Source: a virus. From it: 35,620 nucleotides of DNA. Below the pieces are notes generated by a model. That model was not told the origin of the DNA. It worked only from the letters and a program-made list of their open reading frames with translations, and searched no databases. The translations under genes and the position numbers were made by a program. The stretch's first letter is position 1; every line of letters begins with the position of its first letter. The stretch spans positions 1 through 35,620 of IMG/VR virus record IMGVR_UViG_3300042907_000884; one strand, written 5' to 3'. This document shows, in pieces, positions 1 to 7,526 of the stretch.

Positions 1-1097
1 GGGGCCGGGGCCGGCTGCAGCCAGCCGGCGTGATCGAGGTCGCGATACCGGAAGCCGTCGACCGAACCGATTACGAACGAATCGCCCTGGGCGAGGATCG
101 ATTCCGCGTCCTGGCGAGAAATCCAGAAGCTCCCGTCGGGCTGGTCGGCTGGGTGCTTTTGCCCCCCCACATACGACCCCCAGCTATTGAGAATGAGGAT
201 CCCGTCGCGTGGATTTTTCATTGGGGTGGCGGAACCGGGGCCGTTGTTCGACGCGTACTTCAGAGAGCAAGCAACCATGCAGTGGTTCCAGGGTTGTGCT
301 GAACGACGGCAGAACCCGTCAGCATCGCGATCGCCGGTTGCGAATCCGACGTTGCTGCAAATCGGGACGCACATGCCCGACTCAAGCGCGGCCGTAAGTG
401 ACTCCCAGTCCTCGCAGAGTGCGACCGACCGGGCGGTGTGGTCACGCCCCAGCTTTGCGAGGGACGACGGCACGCCGGCGTTGCCCCACTGGCGCGATCG
501 GTCGATCGAGTAGGCCGTGAGGTCGATGTCGCCGTAGACCTGGCGATAGAGGATCCCGCCGACCGTCTGGTCCCTGCACCGCCCCGATACCCAGCGTGCC
601 GCAGCACCGCCGTAGGAGCCGTCGGAGAATCCGGCGTTGGTCACCGGCGGCATCCTGCCGGCGGTCCTCGAGCCCCCATAGATTGGCTCGGTCGCCACAA
701 TCAGCGGGCATTCAGCCAGCCCGCCAGCGACGTGGTCGACACACTGGCCGATGTACGACCCCATGGCCCAGCCGAACGACACGCACGTCCCGGCACTGCC
801 CTGGTTCCACGGGCCGAACGGCTTCCCGTACCGCTGCCGGTGGCAGCGGTCGGCGAACCGGTAGAGGTAGGCATCGTGACCCTTCGCCCCGGCAATGACC
901 TCGGCCCCGGCTTGGCGGAATAGCGGCTGGTCTAGTTCGCGGAGGAACTCCCGCGTGCCCTCCGGGTTTGCCACATAGCCGAAGTTCGTCTCGACTTTGT
1001 CGGCCAGCTTGGAGACGTACCGTGAAACCACGGTCCCCAACACCGCCGCAAACACGACGAACGCGACTGCAGACCACGACCAATCACTTCGCCGCAT
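1..1097 (-). CDS. Membrane-anchored papain-family (C1-like) cysteine protease, 3' end cut by window edge
   Basis: The frame is open from the ATG at 1097 to the window edge (365 codons visible), so the C-terminus is missing. Residues about 8-28 form one hydrophobic segment (WSWSAVAFVVFAAVLGTVV), a signal anchor or uncleaved signal. The papain catalytic set is visible: Gln99 and Cys105 in NQGSAGTCVSFG, with the same Q-to-C spacing of six as papain Q19/C25; His272 in NHCM; and Asn304 in the hallmark LNSWGSYVGG. Known family role: peptide-bond hydrolysis by a Cys-His-Asn triad. The start has GGGGAGGG about 9 bases upstream and overlaps the preceding gene by 14 bases. It follows two membrane proteins, the place where phages usually keep holin and endolysin. 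A lytic or cell-envelope role is inference; virion or host-protein processing is possible. Many extra cysteines suggest disulfides and an extracytoplasmic catalytic domain. Confidence 0.85.
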   Translation of the reverse strand, partial: MRRSDWSWSAVAFVVFAAVLGTVVSRYVSKLADKVETNFGYVANPEGTREFLRELDQPLFRQAGAEVIAGAKGHDAYLYRFADRCHRQRYGKPFGPWNQGSAGTCVSFGWAMGSYIGQCVDHVAGGLAECPLIVATEPIYGGSRTAGRMPPVTNAGFSDGSYGGAAARWVSGRCRDQTVGGILYRQVYGDIDLTAYSIDRSRQWGNAGVPSSLAKLGRDHTARSVALCEDWESLTAALESGMCVPICSNVGFATGDRDADGFCRRSAQPWNHCMVACSLKYASNNGPGSATPMKNPRDGILILNSWGSYVGGQKHPADQPDGSFWISRQDAESILAQGDSFVIGSVDGFRYRDLDHAGWLQPAPA

Positions 1098-1638
1098 CGG
1101 TTGCCGCCCTCCCCAGGTCGCGGTAGGCGACGACCCACGCCGTTCGCTGCTCGGCGGTCAGCGGTCCGCCATCGGTTCCCACGGCCGCGTCGAGATACTT
1201 GGCGATCGCGTCGCGGGCAACCGGTTGCCGGTCGCCGATCGAAATACCCCGGCAGCGGAGGATCCTCGTTCGCTTCCGCAGCTCGTCGACCGCGACGCCG
1301 GTGGAGAGGTAGCCGTCCGGCTTGCCGGATGAAAACTCGATCTCGTCGGCCAGCTCCGAACATAGGGCACCTATGAGCGATGCGTCCTCACTGGCTGTCT
1401 CTCCGGAGAACAAGCCGGCCAGCGACAGCGGACCGGCGTCGGGGGACGGCGTCGGCCCAGGGCCGGGGGACGCCGGCGGCATGATCCCGTATGCGATAGC
1501 CGCGGCGACCAGCGCGATGCCGGCGTAGTGACGGGGCGTGAGTTTGGCGGCGGCGGCCTTCGCCTTCGCGGCGAATGGCTGAAGGTGCGGCCAGCCCCAG
1601 GCTGCCACCGCTGCGAGGATCAAGAGAGTAGGAATCAT
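1084..1638 (-). CDS. Two-helix membrane protein with Pro-rich linker, lysis-cassette position
   Basis: 184 aa. A hydrophobic N-terminal segment (about 2-16) and a second one (about 38-54, HYAGIALVAAAIAYG) are followed by a Pro/Gly-rich linker (about 54-68) and a soluble C-terminal domain of about 110 aa that contains Cys, Arg and Asp but no motif I recognise. The ATG overlaps the stop of the preceding gene as ATGA. It is followed, with a 14-base overlap, by the papain-like protease. The topology resembles phage spanin or holin accessory proteins, but I have no sequence-level evidence for either. The function is unknown; a role with the neighbouring membrane protein and protease is inferred from tight coupling only. 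Confidence 0.75.
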   Translation of the reverse strand: MIPTLLILAAVAAWGWPHLQPFAAKAKAAAAKLTPRHYAGIALVAAAIAYGIMPPASPGPGPTPSPDAGPLSLAGLFSGETASEDASLIGALCSELADEIEFSSGKPDGYLSTGVAVDELRKRTRILRCRGISIGDRQPVARDAIAKYLDAAVGTDGGPLTAEQRTAWVVAYRDLGRAATDAAK

Positions 1639-2009
1639 GCGAGCCTCACGAGTGGCAGGATTTGTTCGACCGCCCCGGACGCGAGGGCAAGCACGAGGAG
1701 CCGGACCGGGCCGCGGGCGAGGCCCCAGATCGGCCAGAGAACCAGCGGCACGCAGCGGTCGGCGACGGCGTCGAACAGCCGGCCAGCTCCGTCGAGCACC
1801 GCGGCCTTCTTCTGGTCACCCGTCATGCTGGTGACAGCGTCTAGGGCTGCGACCGCCAGGTGAAGGAGAGCGACCAGCAGCTCACCGAACTCGGCCCAAG
1901 TGAGACCATCGCCAGCCGCCGATCGTGCGGCGCTGATGAAGGCGTCGACCTTCGTGAGCACGCCCCCCGGGGCGGCCTCGGCGACAGCGATCGGTGCGTC
2001 CGAGATCAC
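1635..2009 (-). CDS. Small hydrophobic protein, holin-like by position
   Basis: 124 aa, starting at GTG 2009, which overlaps the previous stop as GTGA and has GGGGA about 7 bases upstream. Hydrophobic stretches lie at about 44-62 (LLVALLHLAVAALDAV) and about 86-116 (a Leu/Val/Ala-rich run containing PLVLWPIWGL and LLVLALASG). The segment between them is polar and has DQKK. Two membrane segments, small size and position directly ahead of a second membrane protein and a hydrolase fit a holin. No holin family signature is recognised, so holin is an inference from layout. Confidence 0.7.
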   Translation of the reverse strand: MISDAPIAVAEAAPGGVLTKVDAFISAARSAAGDGLTWAEFGELLVALLHLAVAALDAVTSMTGDQKKAAVLDGAGRLFDAVADRCVPLVLWPIWGLARGPVRLLVLALASGAVEQILPLVRLA

Positions 2010-2476
2010 GAGTATGTCCCCACGCCAACCGCCGTCACGTCGACGCCGTAGGTGCCGGTCACAGACGTGGCGAACGCCAGCGTGCCGCCGGTGATGCCGC
2101 TGCCGTAGTCCGCGACGTGCAGTTGCCCGCCGACGCCAACCCGCACGCCCGAGATCCCGGGGTGCGTCACAGTAAGGAACCCTCCGGTCGGGCCGGTCGG
2201 AACCTGGACAAGCAGCTCGCGGACGGTGGCGACGTTGGCGGTCTGGAGCGTCCCGAGGACCGATCCGGTGATGCCGGTGGTCGACATTGAGAAGCCGGCT
2301 TGTGTGCCGGTGAGCGACTTCGACGCGGCGACGTTGGCTTGCCCCACGCCCGTGCCGTTGGAGATCGCACGCGACGTGCGATCCTCACCCGAGGCAGAGT
2401 AGTCGGCGACCGACTGCGAATCGGAGAGGGACCAGGCGAGGCGCGTCGTGCCGGCGACTGTCAGCGAGGTGGACAT
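2006..2476 (-). CDS. Small Gly/Thr/Ser-rich virion protein, probable fibre or tip component
   Basis: 156 aa with almost no Cys, low charge and a beta-rich composition. It contains recurring TG-type turns (TTGITGSVLGT, PTGPTGGF, TGTYGVD) like those in the tail-tip genes at 6458-7526. The ATG at 2476 overlaps the previous stop as TGATG. It is the last structural-looking gene before the membrane proteins and protease. No known domain recognised; tail or fibre assignment rests on composition and position. Confidence 0.7.
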   Translation of the reverse strand: MSTSLTVAGTTRLAWSLSDSQSVADYSASGEDRTSRAISNGTGVGQANVAASKSLTGTQAGFSMSTTGITGSVLGTLQTANVATVRELLVQVPTGPTGGFLTVTHPGISGVRVGVGGQLHVADYGSGITGGTLAFATSVTGTYGVDVTAVGVGTYS

Positions 2477-2715
2477 CAGTGGATTTTCCCTTCTTCGTGG
2501 AGCTTGGTGGCTTCGGCAAGCGTCATGCCGGAGCGGATCGCGAGGTACTCAAGGAATGTCAGCGGTCGTCGGCCCGGGGGCGTACTCGTGATCGAGCCGA
2601 TGCCGGCCCGGCGTGTCGGTTGGTAGTGAACATGGCTGCCGCCCTCCTCCGGTGCCGACAGCGGTTCACGCCCTCGGCCGGTAGTGCGAAACAGCCATTC
2701 ATGCGTCTGTGCCAC
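2476..2715 (-). CDS. Small hypothetical protein
   Basis: 79 aa, starting at GTG 2715 with an AGAGGA ribosome-binding site 5 bases upstream. The N-terminal half is basic and polar (HEWLFRTTGRGRE). The C-terminal third looks like a short helical domain (LTFLEYLAIRSGMTLAEATKLHEEG). No family recognised. It directly precedes, with a one-base overlap, the Gly/Thr-rich virion protein. Confidence 0.6.
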   Translation of the reverse strand: MAQTHEWLFRTTGRGREPLSAPEEGGSHVHYQPTRRAGIGSITSTPPGRRPLTFLEYLAIRSGMTLAEATKLHEEGKIH

Positions 2716-2748
2716 GTCGGTCCTCTACTGCCATTGTACGCTTGTTCA

Positions 2749-3345
2749 CTAGTCGGTCCGGTCCATGACTTCGTACAGGCACGCGGCATAACCGGCGATG
2801 TCCACGGGGCCGTCGACAGTGGCCCCCGGCCCCCTGAACCTGGCGACCTTATCGAGGATCATGACGACGGCCCAATCGGCCTCGGTCAGCGGCCGCTTCA
2901 GCACGTCGGCGAACGCCGCGTTGAACATTCCGACCGTCCTGGCGAAATGCTTTTGCGGTCCGCCGTACTTCGGCCGGCGATCGCGGATCACCTCGGCCGT
3001 TTTCTCGCAGAGCTGCTCGGCCGGGGTCTTGTCGAGCCGATCGCAGTCGGCACCGTAGACCGCCCGCGTGATCGGCTCGTGGTCCGGGGATATCTGGTCC
3101 TGCCGGTATTTCTTCCACGCTGCTTCCAGCATTGCCCCGCCAGCCTCTTTCTCTCGGTTTGCTTCCAGCATCCGTTCCCTTTCTTTTATCAATCTCACGG
3201 TATGTGCCGCGAGATTTCCCGATGTTCCACACCATTGCCCCATGAATCGACGTGCATCGCGGAGGGCGGTCGCGATGTATTCCTCGGAGAGCGGTTCGCG
3301 ATACGAAACCTCTGCCGCAGATTCTTCGGGCATAGGTTTCGTCAC
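2749..3345 (-). CDS. DUF6378-like protein, related to all-alpha NTP pyrophosphohydrolases
   Basis: 198 aa. The GTG at 3345 overlaps the phosphoesterase stop as GTGA and has GGAGG 7 bases upstream; longer upstream frames lack this signal. The N-terminal half is helical and charged (ERERMLEANREKEAGGAMLE). The C-terminal about 90 residues carry the pattern I associate with DUF6378: an Arg-Tyr-Gly motif (RRPKYGGPQKHF), a helix ending in LTEADWAVVMILDKVAR, and a final VDIAGYAACLYEV. That family resembles MazG-type dNTP pyrophosphohydrolases; catalytic activity is not shown by the sequence. The pairing with a phosphoesterase gene suggests nucleotide handling, but the position near tail and lysis genes is unusual. 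Confidence 0.75.
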   Translation of the reverse strand: MTKPMPEESAAEVSYREPLSEEYIATALRDARRFMGQWCGTSGNLAAHTVRLIKERERMLEANREKEAGGAMLEAAWKKYRQDQISPDHEPITRAVYGADCDRLDKTPAEQLCEKTAEVIRDRRPKYGGPQKHFARTVGMFNAAFADVLKRPLTEADWAVVMILDKVARFRGPGATVDGPVDIAGYAACLYEVMDRTD

Positions 3346-4529
3346 GCCGGCACCTCCATCCGGGGACCGGCGACGTGCATGGCAGCCAGCCCGCCAGCCT
3401 CGTCGTAGATGAACAACTCCATCGCCCGACGCTGGCCCAGCCAGCCGTTCACGGCGTGGTAATCGTCTGCCGGCCCGAGCGACGGCGCGACCCGCACCAG
3501 AACCCCATCGAGGGTTTCGATCGGCCGTGACCACTCGGCCGACTGGTGGTGGAGGTGGCCGGTGTGGATCTCTCGGTAGGGGCAGCGGGCCCACGCCTTG
3601 GCCGCCTCGATCGCCATGAGCTGAGGCAGCTTGCGTTTAGCCCGATGCCCGTGGACGAACCCCAGAAGATTGCGGCCGTGGTCGAGATACTTGCGGGGCG
3701 TGAACTTCTCGTCGATGCGGACCCGACCGCCGGACTGGTAGCGTTCGACGAGCAACCGATGCAGGGCCCACGTCAGCGTCTCGTCGTGGTTGCCGTTGAC
3801 GATAACCACGTCGGCCGGTGCGATGCCGCTGGCATCATCGACCACGCCGATGATGGAGTCGGTGCCGACGCCGATCATCTTCTGCAGCCGACCGTCACGC
3901 TCGAGCGGCGTGCCGCTGGTGGTGGTCCCGGCCGGAGAATCGTAGTGCATCAGATCGCCAAGCATCCCGACGGTCATGCGGGCCGGTCGGTATCGAGCGG
4001 CCAGCTCCAGCAGCTCGCGGGATGCGTCGGCGACCAGTTGGGCCGCGATGTCGAGATCGTAGTCGGCCTCGCCGGTCGTGCCCTCCCAGCAGTATTTTCC
4101 GAAGTGAGTGTCGGCCACGACGAGCACTGCCCACGGCCCAGACTTTGACTTCGGCAGCGGCTTCGCCTTTACCCGCCGGCCAGCCAGCGCCGACGCGATC
4201 ATCGCCTCAACGCACTCGCGGACGCCGGGGCCGGGCTTAGGCTTCAGCCGCACGAACACGCGGAACAGCTCGGTCACCTCCGGCCGCCCGGTCTCGCGGT
4301 TGACGCTCATCCCCTCCCATTTGGTCGCTTCACTCTGTGCCACCTGGTATAGCTCAAGGTCAGCCTCGATATGCCTCAACAGATCCTCGACCGTGCGGAT
4401 CGTCCGCGAGACGCTCCGGGCCTCGACGTTGTCGCCCTCGGTGCGCCTGGTCACATGCTCGGCCTCGGCCGCCGGTGAAGGCTGCGGAAGGCTGGCGACC
4501 ACGTCAGCTATTAGCGGCCGTCGAGCCAT
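3342..4529 (-). CDS. Calcineurin-like metallophosphoesterase
   Basis: 395 aa. The full set of metal-binding motifs is present in order: D140-x-H142 (VVADTHFGK), GD191-192 (MLGDLMHYD), GNHD 246-249 (VNGNHDE), H293/H295 in FVHGHRAK, and GHLH 324-327 (HTGHLHHQ). This family uses a two-metal centre to cleave phosphoesters and includes nucleases such as Mre11/SbcD and many phosphatases. Residues 1-130 form a phage-type N-terminal extension without known domain; they contain an acidic helical stretch (VEDLLRHIEADLELYQ). The start at 4529 overlaps the small HTH gene by 19 bases, and the stop is shared with the DUF6378-like gene. Substrate unknown: DNA ends, nucleotides or cyclic nucleotides are all possible. 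Confidence 0.9.
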   Translation of the reverse strand: MARRPLIADVVASLPQPSPAAEAEHVTRRTEGDNVEARSVSRTIRTVEDLLRHIEADLELYQVAQSEATKWEGMSVNRETGRPEVTELFRVFVRLKPKPGPGVRECVEAMIASALAGRRVKAKPLPKSKSGPWAVLVVADTHFGKYCWEGTTGEADYDLDIAAQLVADASRELLELAARYRPARMTVGMLGDLMHYDSPAGTTTSGTPLERDGRLQKMIGVGTDSIIGVVDDASGIAPADVVIVNGNHDETLTWALHRLLVERYQSGGRVRIDEKFTPRKYLDHGRNLLGFVHGHRAKRKLPQLMAIEAAKAWARCPYREIHTGHLHHQSAEWSRPIETLDGVLVRVAPSLGPADDYHAVNGWLGQRRAMELFIYDEAGGLAAMHVAGPRMEVPA

Positions 4530-4753
4530 CTGGTCACCGTAGAGGAGTGTGCGCTAATGCCGCGGTCAGCGAGAGTCTTTGCAATGGCTTTTGCCAGCCC
4601 GGTCTTCGTTGCGCTGATCCGGCCGGCACGAAACTCGGACCGGATCTCCTCGACCTCGGCGAGAATGTCCGGCGGCAGCACGTCGGCAAAACTCTGCCGC
4701 GTCCGCCGTGGCAGATTCGTCAGCACGTCCTCCAGCAAACCCGGCTTCGCCAT
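4511..4753 (-). CDS. Small HTH-like protein
   Basis: 80 aa. GGAGG stands 4 bases before the ATG. The C-terminal half (KTGLAKAIAKTLADRGISAH then STVTRWLDGR) reads as a helix-turn-helix: a helix with LAKAIA, a turn, then a recognition-like helix with Ser-Thr-Val-Thr-Arg-Trp. The N-terminal part is an acidic/basic helix (LPPDILAEVEEIRSEFRAGR). It could be a transcription regulator, or a DNA-binding partner of the phosphoesterase encoded next. A small terminase subunit is a further possibility, because none was identified near the large subunit, but position speaks against it. The upstream gap holds the repeated TTGAC motif. Confidence 0.7.
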   Translation of the reverse strand: MAKPGLLEDVLTNLPRRTRQSFADVLPPDILAEVEEIRSEFRAGRISATKTGLAKAIAKTLADRGISAHSSTVTRWLDGR

Positions 4754-4783
4754 GCCGCCTCCGTACTAGCCAGTTTGCGGATA

Positions 4784-4801
4784 GGTGTACGGGTGTCAAC
4801 C
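4784..4801 (-). promoter_or_regulatory. 18-base TTGACA-containing motif, copy 1
   Basis: On the minus strand this reads GGTTGACACCCGTACACC. It contains a perfect -35-type hexamer (TTGACA) and overlaps the stop of the zinc-ribbon gene about 30 bases before the HTH gene. The only other copy, with one mismatch (G for A), lies at 25756-25773 before another operon. A convincing -10 box at the right spacing is not present (CAAACT at 16 bases is weak), so it may be a phage-specific promoter element or an operator. Confidence 0.4.
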
Positions 4802-5128
4802 GCTGTTTTTTTCGGCTTCAACCGGCCCCCACTTGCCCACTGGGCACGACTGATCCGCCCAGTGCAGCTTGGATATGTAGGCCCGTTCGCGGCTGATGCC
4901 GCAGCCGCATTTAGTGCAGACGTTGGCAGCGAAATACTCGCACGCCGTGCAGATCGCGTGGCGGGCGGCCACCTGTTCGTCGGTGCAGCGGGGGGCACCG
5001 GCGGCGACGTGCGACACCGCGGCCTTAGCGAAGTTGCCCATCCGCTCGAGCAGCGGGGGGGGCTCGCTGCTAGCACGCGCGGCCCGGCGGGCATTGACCT
5101 CAGACGCTGCAAGGAGCCTGGATTTCAA
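4796..5128 (-). CDS. Zinc-ribbon-like Cys-rich phage protein
   Basis: About 110 aa from a TTG at 5128 (29-base overlap with the gene before it); an ATG at 5041 would give 81 aa. Neither start has a strong ribosome-binding site, so the start is uncertain. The C-terminal half carries CTACEYFAANVCTKCGCG and a later Cys (DQSCPVGKWGPV), a CxxC...CxxCxC arrangement expected to bind zinc. The preceding helix (CTDEQVAARHAICTACEYF) fits a small phage family I recall from tail-tip regions, ending in SCPVGKWGP. Function unknown; a structural zinc in the virion or an assembly role is possible. Confidence 0.75.
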   Translation of the reverse strand: MKSRLLAASEVNARRAARASSEPPPLLERMGNFAKAAVSHVAAGAPRCTDEQVAARHAICTACEYFAANVCTKCGCGISRERAYISKLHWADQSCPVGKWGPVEAEKNSG

Positions 5129-6461
5129 ATCGGATCCGCGGTGCTGTAGCTCCGCAGCCGCCAGTGGAGTCTTGTGGGTAGCCAATTGATCGCTCCATGG
5201 TTGGTTCGCCGATCGGGACGGGGTCGCCTGCTGAGATGTTCCCGCAGTTCTCCGGGGCCGCATACGTGTCAATCGTGCCGGCCCATTGGTCCACCGTAAA
5301 TGGGCCGCCGCATATTTTAATCGTCTGATGCACGACGTACCACGCGGTCACCGGCGGGCTGACGTTGTTGTCCGATTCGCAGTACAGGTCCAAATACTGC
5401 TGCTCCAGCGTTTGCGTATTGGGGTTGTCGGTGCGGTAGAAAAAAAACTTGTACGGGTTGACGATCGTCCCAATGCCGCCCTGATGCTCGTAGTACAGCA
5501 GATCGTTGGTTACCGGGTCGGTGACCGACATCAACTCAGGCGTGCCTAAAACAAACTCTGGAGTTTCGCCTCCCCAGAACACCCTGGTGTTGCCCTCGCC
5601 GATCGGAACGTCGCAATCCGCCGGGACGCTGCGGCACGTTGGGCGGGAGGTGATGCGGAAGGTGGCGTTAAACTCCTTGTCTATGATGCTTTGAAGCAAG
5701 TCTTCGTATGGGCCAAACTGGAGTATGTCGTTAGTCTGGTCGTAGTCTCCGAACGAAGTAGTCTCAAGCGATAGAGTAAACTCAAGCGGAGTTGTGATTG
5801 ATTTTTGTTTAGCGTTTTTTCTATAAAGATCTGTGTTATTGCAAACCCTGTCTCCAACTTTTTGACACTCGTCGTATGAAATCTCAACGGTCTTGAATCT
5901 GGTTCGTGTAAAACTGAAATCTGATTCCGATTCAGAACTAAGCTTCTGCATATAAACGCCCGCTACAACGTCAAGAAGTATTTTTGATGCGTTGAATAAA
6001 TCTTCCATAATGCACCGCACTCGTGCCTCATATCGCACGGCAGCTCTGACGCCATAAATAATTCCGGCTTCTGGCCTTTTTATCACGTCGGTGTTGACAG
6101 CCGAAAGAAGGCCCCATCCACCTACCCATGCGTCGTACCGCTGAACATACGACCCGTCGCTGCATGGCAGCCCGCCAACTCCGCTAGTTTCACCCGGACA
6201 ATCTAGTACTCCAGGGTAGGGTTCAAGCACTGATGCAATCGACGATCCAATAGTGGTGCGGGTCTGATAGTCAGCGCAGCCTGGTCGCGTTGAAACGCTG
6301 CACGTCTCTGGCAAAATGACTTCAATATTGTATTGGCAGTAGTCCGGACACCAGCATCGTGGCGGCGGCGGATTCTCGCAGCAGCACTTCTGGCTGCCAG
6401 CGATGAGCCCGCCACCAACCAGCAACGGCTTCCCGTCCTTGAGTCGGATCTCCACGCTCAT
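5100..6461 (-). CDS. Cys-rich tail-tip/fibre-region protein
   Basis: 453 aa, ATG overlapping the previous stop as ATGA. The N-terminus has a dense Cys/Pro cluster (KCCCENPPPPRCWCPDYC, about residues 25-42), and further Cys are spread through the chain (over 20 in total), suggesting disulfides or metal sites. No enzyme motif seen. The C-terminal part has aromatic-rich beta-type sequence. The stretch 5680-6080 is clearly richer in A/T than its surroundings, with runs such as TTTTTTCTA, hinting at recent recombination in the middle of the gene. It is the last large gene of the tail module, where receptor-binding proteins are often found; that role is inference. Confidence 0.75.
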   Translation of the reverse strand: MSVEIRLKDGKPLLVGGGLIAGSQKCCCENPPPPRCWCPDYCQYNIEVILPETCSVSTRPGCADYQTRTTIGSSIASVLEPYPGVLDCPGETSGVGGLPCSDGSYVQRYDAWVGGWGLLSAVNTDVIKRPEAGIIYGVRAAVRYEARVRCIMEDLFNASKILLDVVAGVYMQKLSSESESDFSFTRTRFKTVEISYDECQKVGDRVCNNTDLYRKNAKQKSITTPLEFTLSLETTSFGDYDQTNDILQFGPYEDLLQSIIDKEFNATFRITSRPTCRSVPADCDVPIGEGNTRVFWGGETPEFVLGTPELMSVTDPVTNDLLYYEHQGGIGTIVNPYKFFFYRTDNPNTQTLEQQYLDLYCESDNNVSPPVTAWYVVHQTIKICGGPFTVDQWAGTIDTYAAPENCGNISAGDPVPIGEPTMERSIGYPQDSTGGCGATAPRIRFEIQAPCSV

Positions 6462-6796
6462 GTGATCTCCAACGACGACACCACCACCTCAAGCCGGTCA
6501 GCCGCCGACGCCAGAGCGGACACCGAATCCCCCTGCCGCACCGCCAGCGGAGCCGATAGCACCTCGAGCCTGGTGCCGGTCGCCACGTTGACGTTGGCCG
6601 CGAGGGCGTAGCCTGTGGCTCCTTGGTGCAACCGCACCGTTACCGCTGCGGCGTTGGTGAGATCCACATTGGCGACCGAGATCGACCGGATCAGTGTCAC
6701 CCCTGTGACGCCGGTGGTTCCGGTCACGCCCGTGGCGACGTAGGTGGTGCCAGTGGTGGAAAGCCGGTAGCCCCGGCTGGCGAATGCTTCTGGCAT
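6458..6796 (-). CDS. Small beta-rich tail-region protein with TG repeats
   Basis: 112 aa, ATG with TGAGG 5 bases upstream. A short repeat of Gly-x-Thr triplets (ATGVTGTTGVTGVT, about residues 21-34) is followed by a beta-rich domain with alternating Val/Ala/Thr and Leu. Neither Cys nor catalytic motifs are seen. The overlap with the next gene is ATGA. It fits a small structural adaptor or capping protein near the tail tip; no family recognised. Confidence 0.7.
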   Translation of the reverse strand: MPEAFASRGYRLSTTGTTYVATGVTGTTGVTGVTLIRSISVANVDLTNAAAVTVRLHQGATGYALAANVNVATGTRLEVLSAPLAVRQGDSVSALASAADRLEVVVSSLEIT

Positions 6797-6803
6797 GAGA
6801 ACC

Positions 6804-7526
6804 TCAGAGAAAGTAGCTGGTGGCGTAGGACGGGTTGCCGGAGCACTCGGTCACCGTGAACCACTTCAGGCCCGTGTCGCACCCGCTTGACCCGGTGGCG
6901 GCCTTGCCGTGGCCGAGAAGCTGGTCAGCGCCGGTGGAATGTCCGGCGATGGACTCTGACATTCGCTCGGTGCCGAACATCAACAGTGCCCACGGCGTGC
7001 CCGGGCCGGTGGTGCCGGTGGGTATTGGCCCCGTGGCCCCAACCCATACGATCCGGAACGGGCCGGAGTCGGCCGACTCCATGTAGCCGATCTCGTTTGT
7101 CTTTGGCTTGGCGTATTGGTGACCGGTGCATCGCATCTGCACCTTCGCCTGCACAACCCCGTTGATCGCCCCCTGGCCGATCTCGCCGGCCGGGATCGGC
7201 TCGACGGCAATGGCATACGACTTCGTGTCCGCGGACCCGAGGCCAGGCACCACGCCCACCACGCCGGGCCACGACTCGAACGAGTCCACGTCTGGGCCGG
7301 TGACTCCGGTCGGTGTCTCGAGCAGTGAGTCGATTTGCAGCACGCCCCACCGCTCCAGAGTGCCGGTGGTAAAGTTTTTCATCCGCACAGTGAAGTTGGT
7401 GCGGGGGAAATCGGCAGTCTCGCCGACCGCCCGCGGGTGAAACTTCACCTCCTCGACGAGCTTGTTCCACGTCGACGCGGCAATCTTCACGGGCTGGCCG
7501 GGCCGGACGTGCCTAAGGGGGTTCAT
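6804..7526 (-). CDS. Tail-region structural protein with N-terminal phage motif
   Basis: 240 aa; start overlaps the preceding stop as ATGA. The N-terminus (LRHVRPGQPVKIAASTWNKL) is of a type common in phage tail and fibre genes: a short stretch telling of placement next to a virion attachment domain. The middle is beta-rich, and the sequence contains collagen-like TGVTGP and GATGPIPTGTTGPG stretches. The C-terminus has two Cys near Trp-Phe-Thr. A tail-fibre or tip role is inferred from composition and position. Confidence 0.75.
   Translation of the reverse strand: MNPLRHVRPGQPVKIAASTWNKLVEEVKFHPRAVGETADFPRTNFTVRMKNFTTGTLERWGVLQIDSLLETPTGVTGPDVDSFESWPGVVGVVPGLGSADTKSYAIAVEPIPAGEIGQGAINGVVQAKVQMRCTGHQYAKPKTNEIGYMESADSGPFRIVWVGATGPIPTGTTGPGTPWALLMFGTERMSESIAGHSTGADQLLGHGKAATGSSGCDTGLKWFTVTECSGNPSYATSYFL

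Noticed and set aside
712-1083. Minus-strand open frame of 123 codons near the left end
   Set aside because: It is out of frame with the papain-like protease, which has a complete catalytic set and a better start at 1097; the translation is Arg/Pro-rich.
2479-3408. 309-codon open frame on the plus strand
   Set aside because: It runs antisense to well-supported minus-strand genes (DUF6378-like protein and its neighbours), has no ribosome-binding site and has low-complexity Arg/Pro/Gly content expected from GC-rich antisense frames.
6925-7470. 181-codon minus frame inside the tail protein at 6804-7526
   Set aside because: Arg/Gly-rich shadow frame without a convincing ribosome-binding site; the enclosing frame is the one that joins its neighbours by ATGA overlaps.
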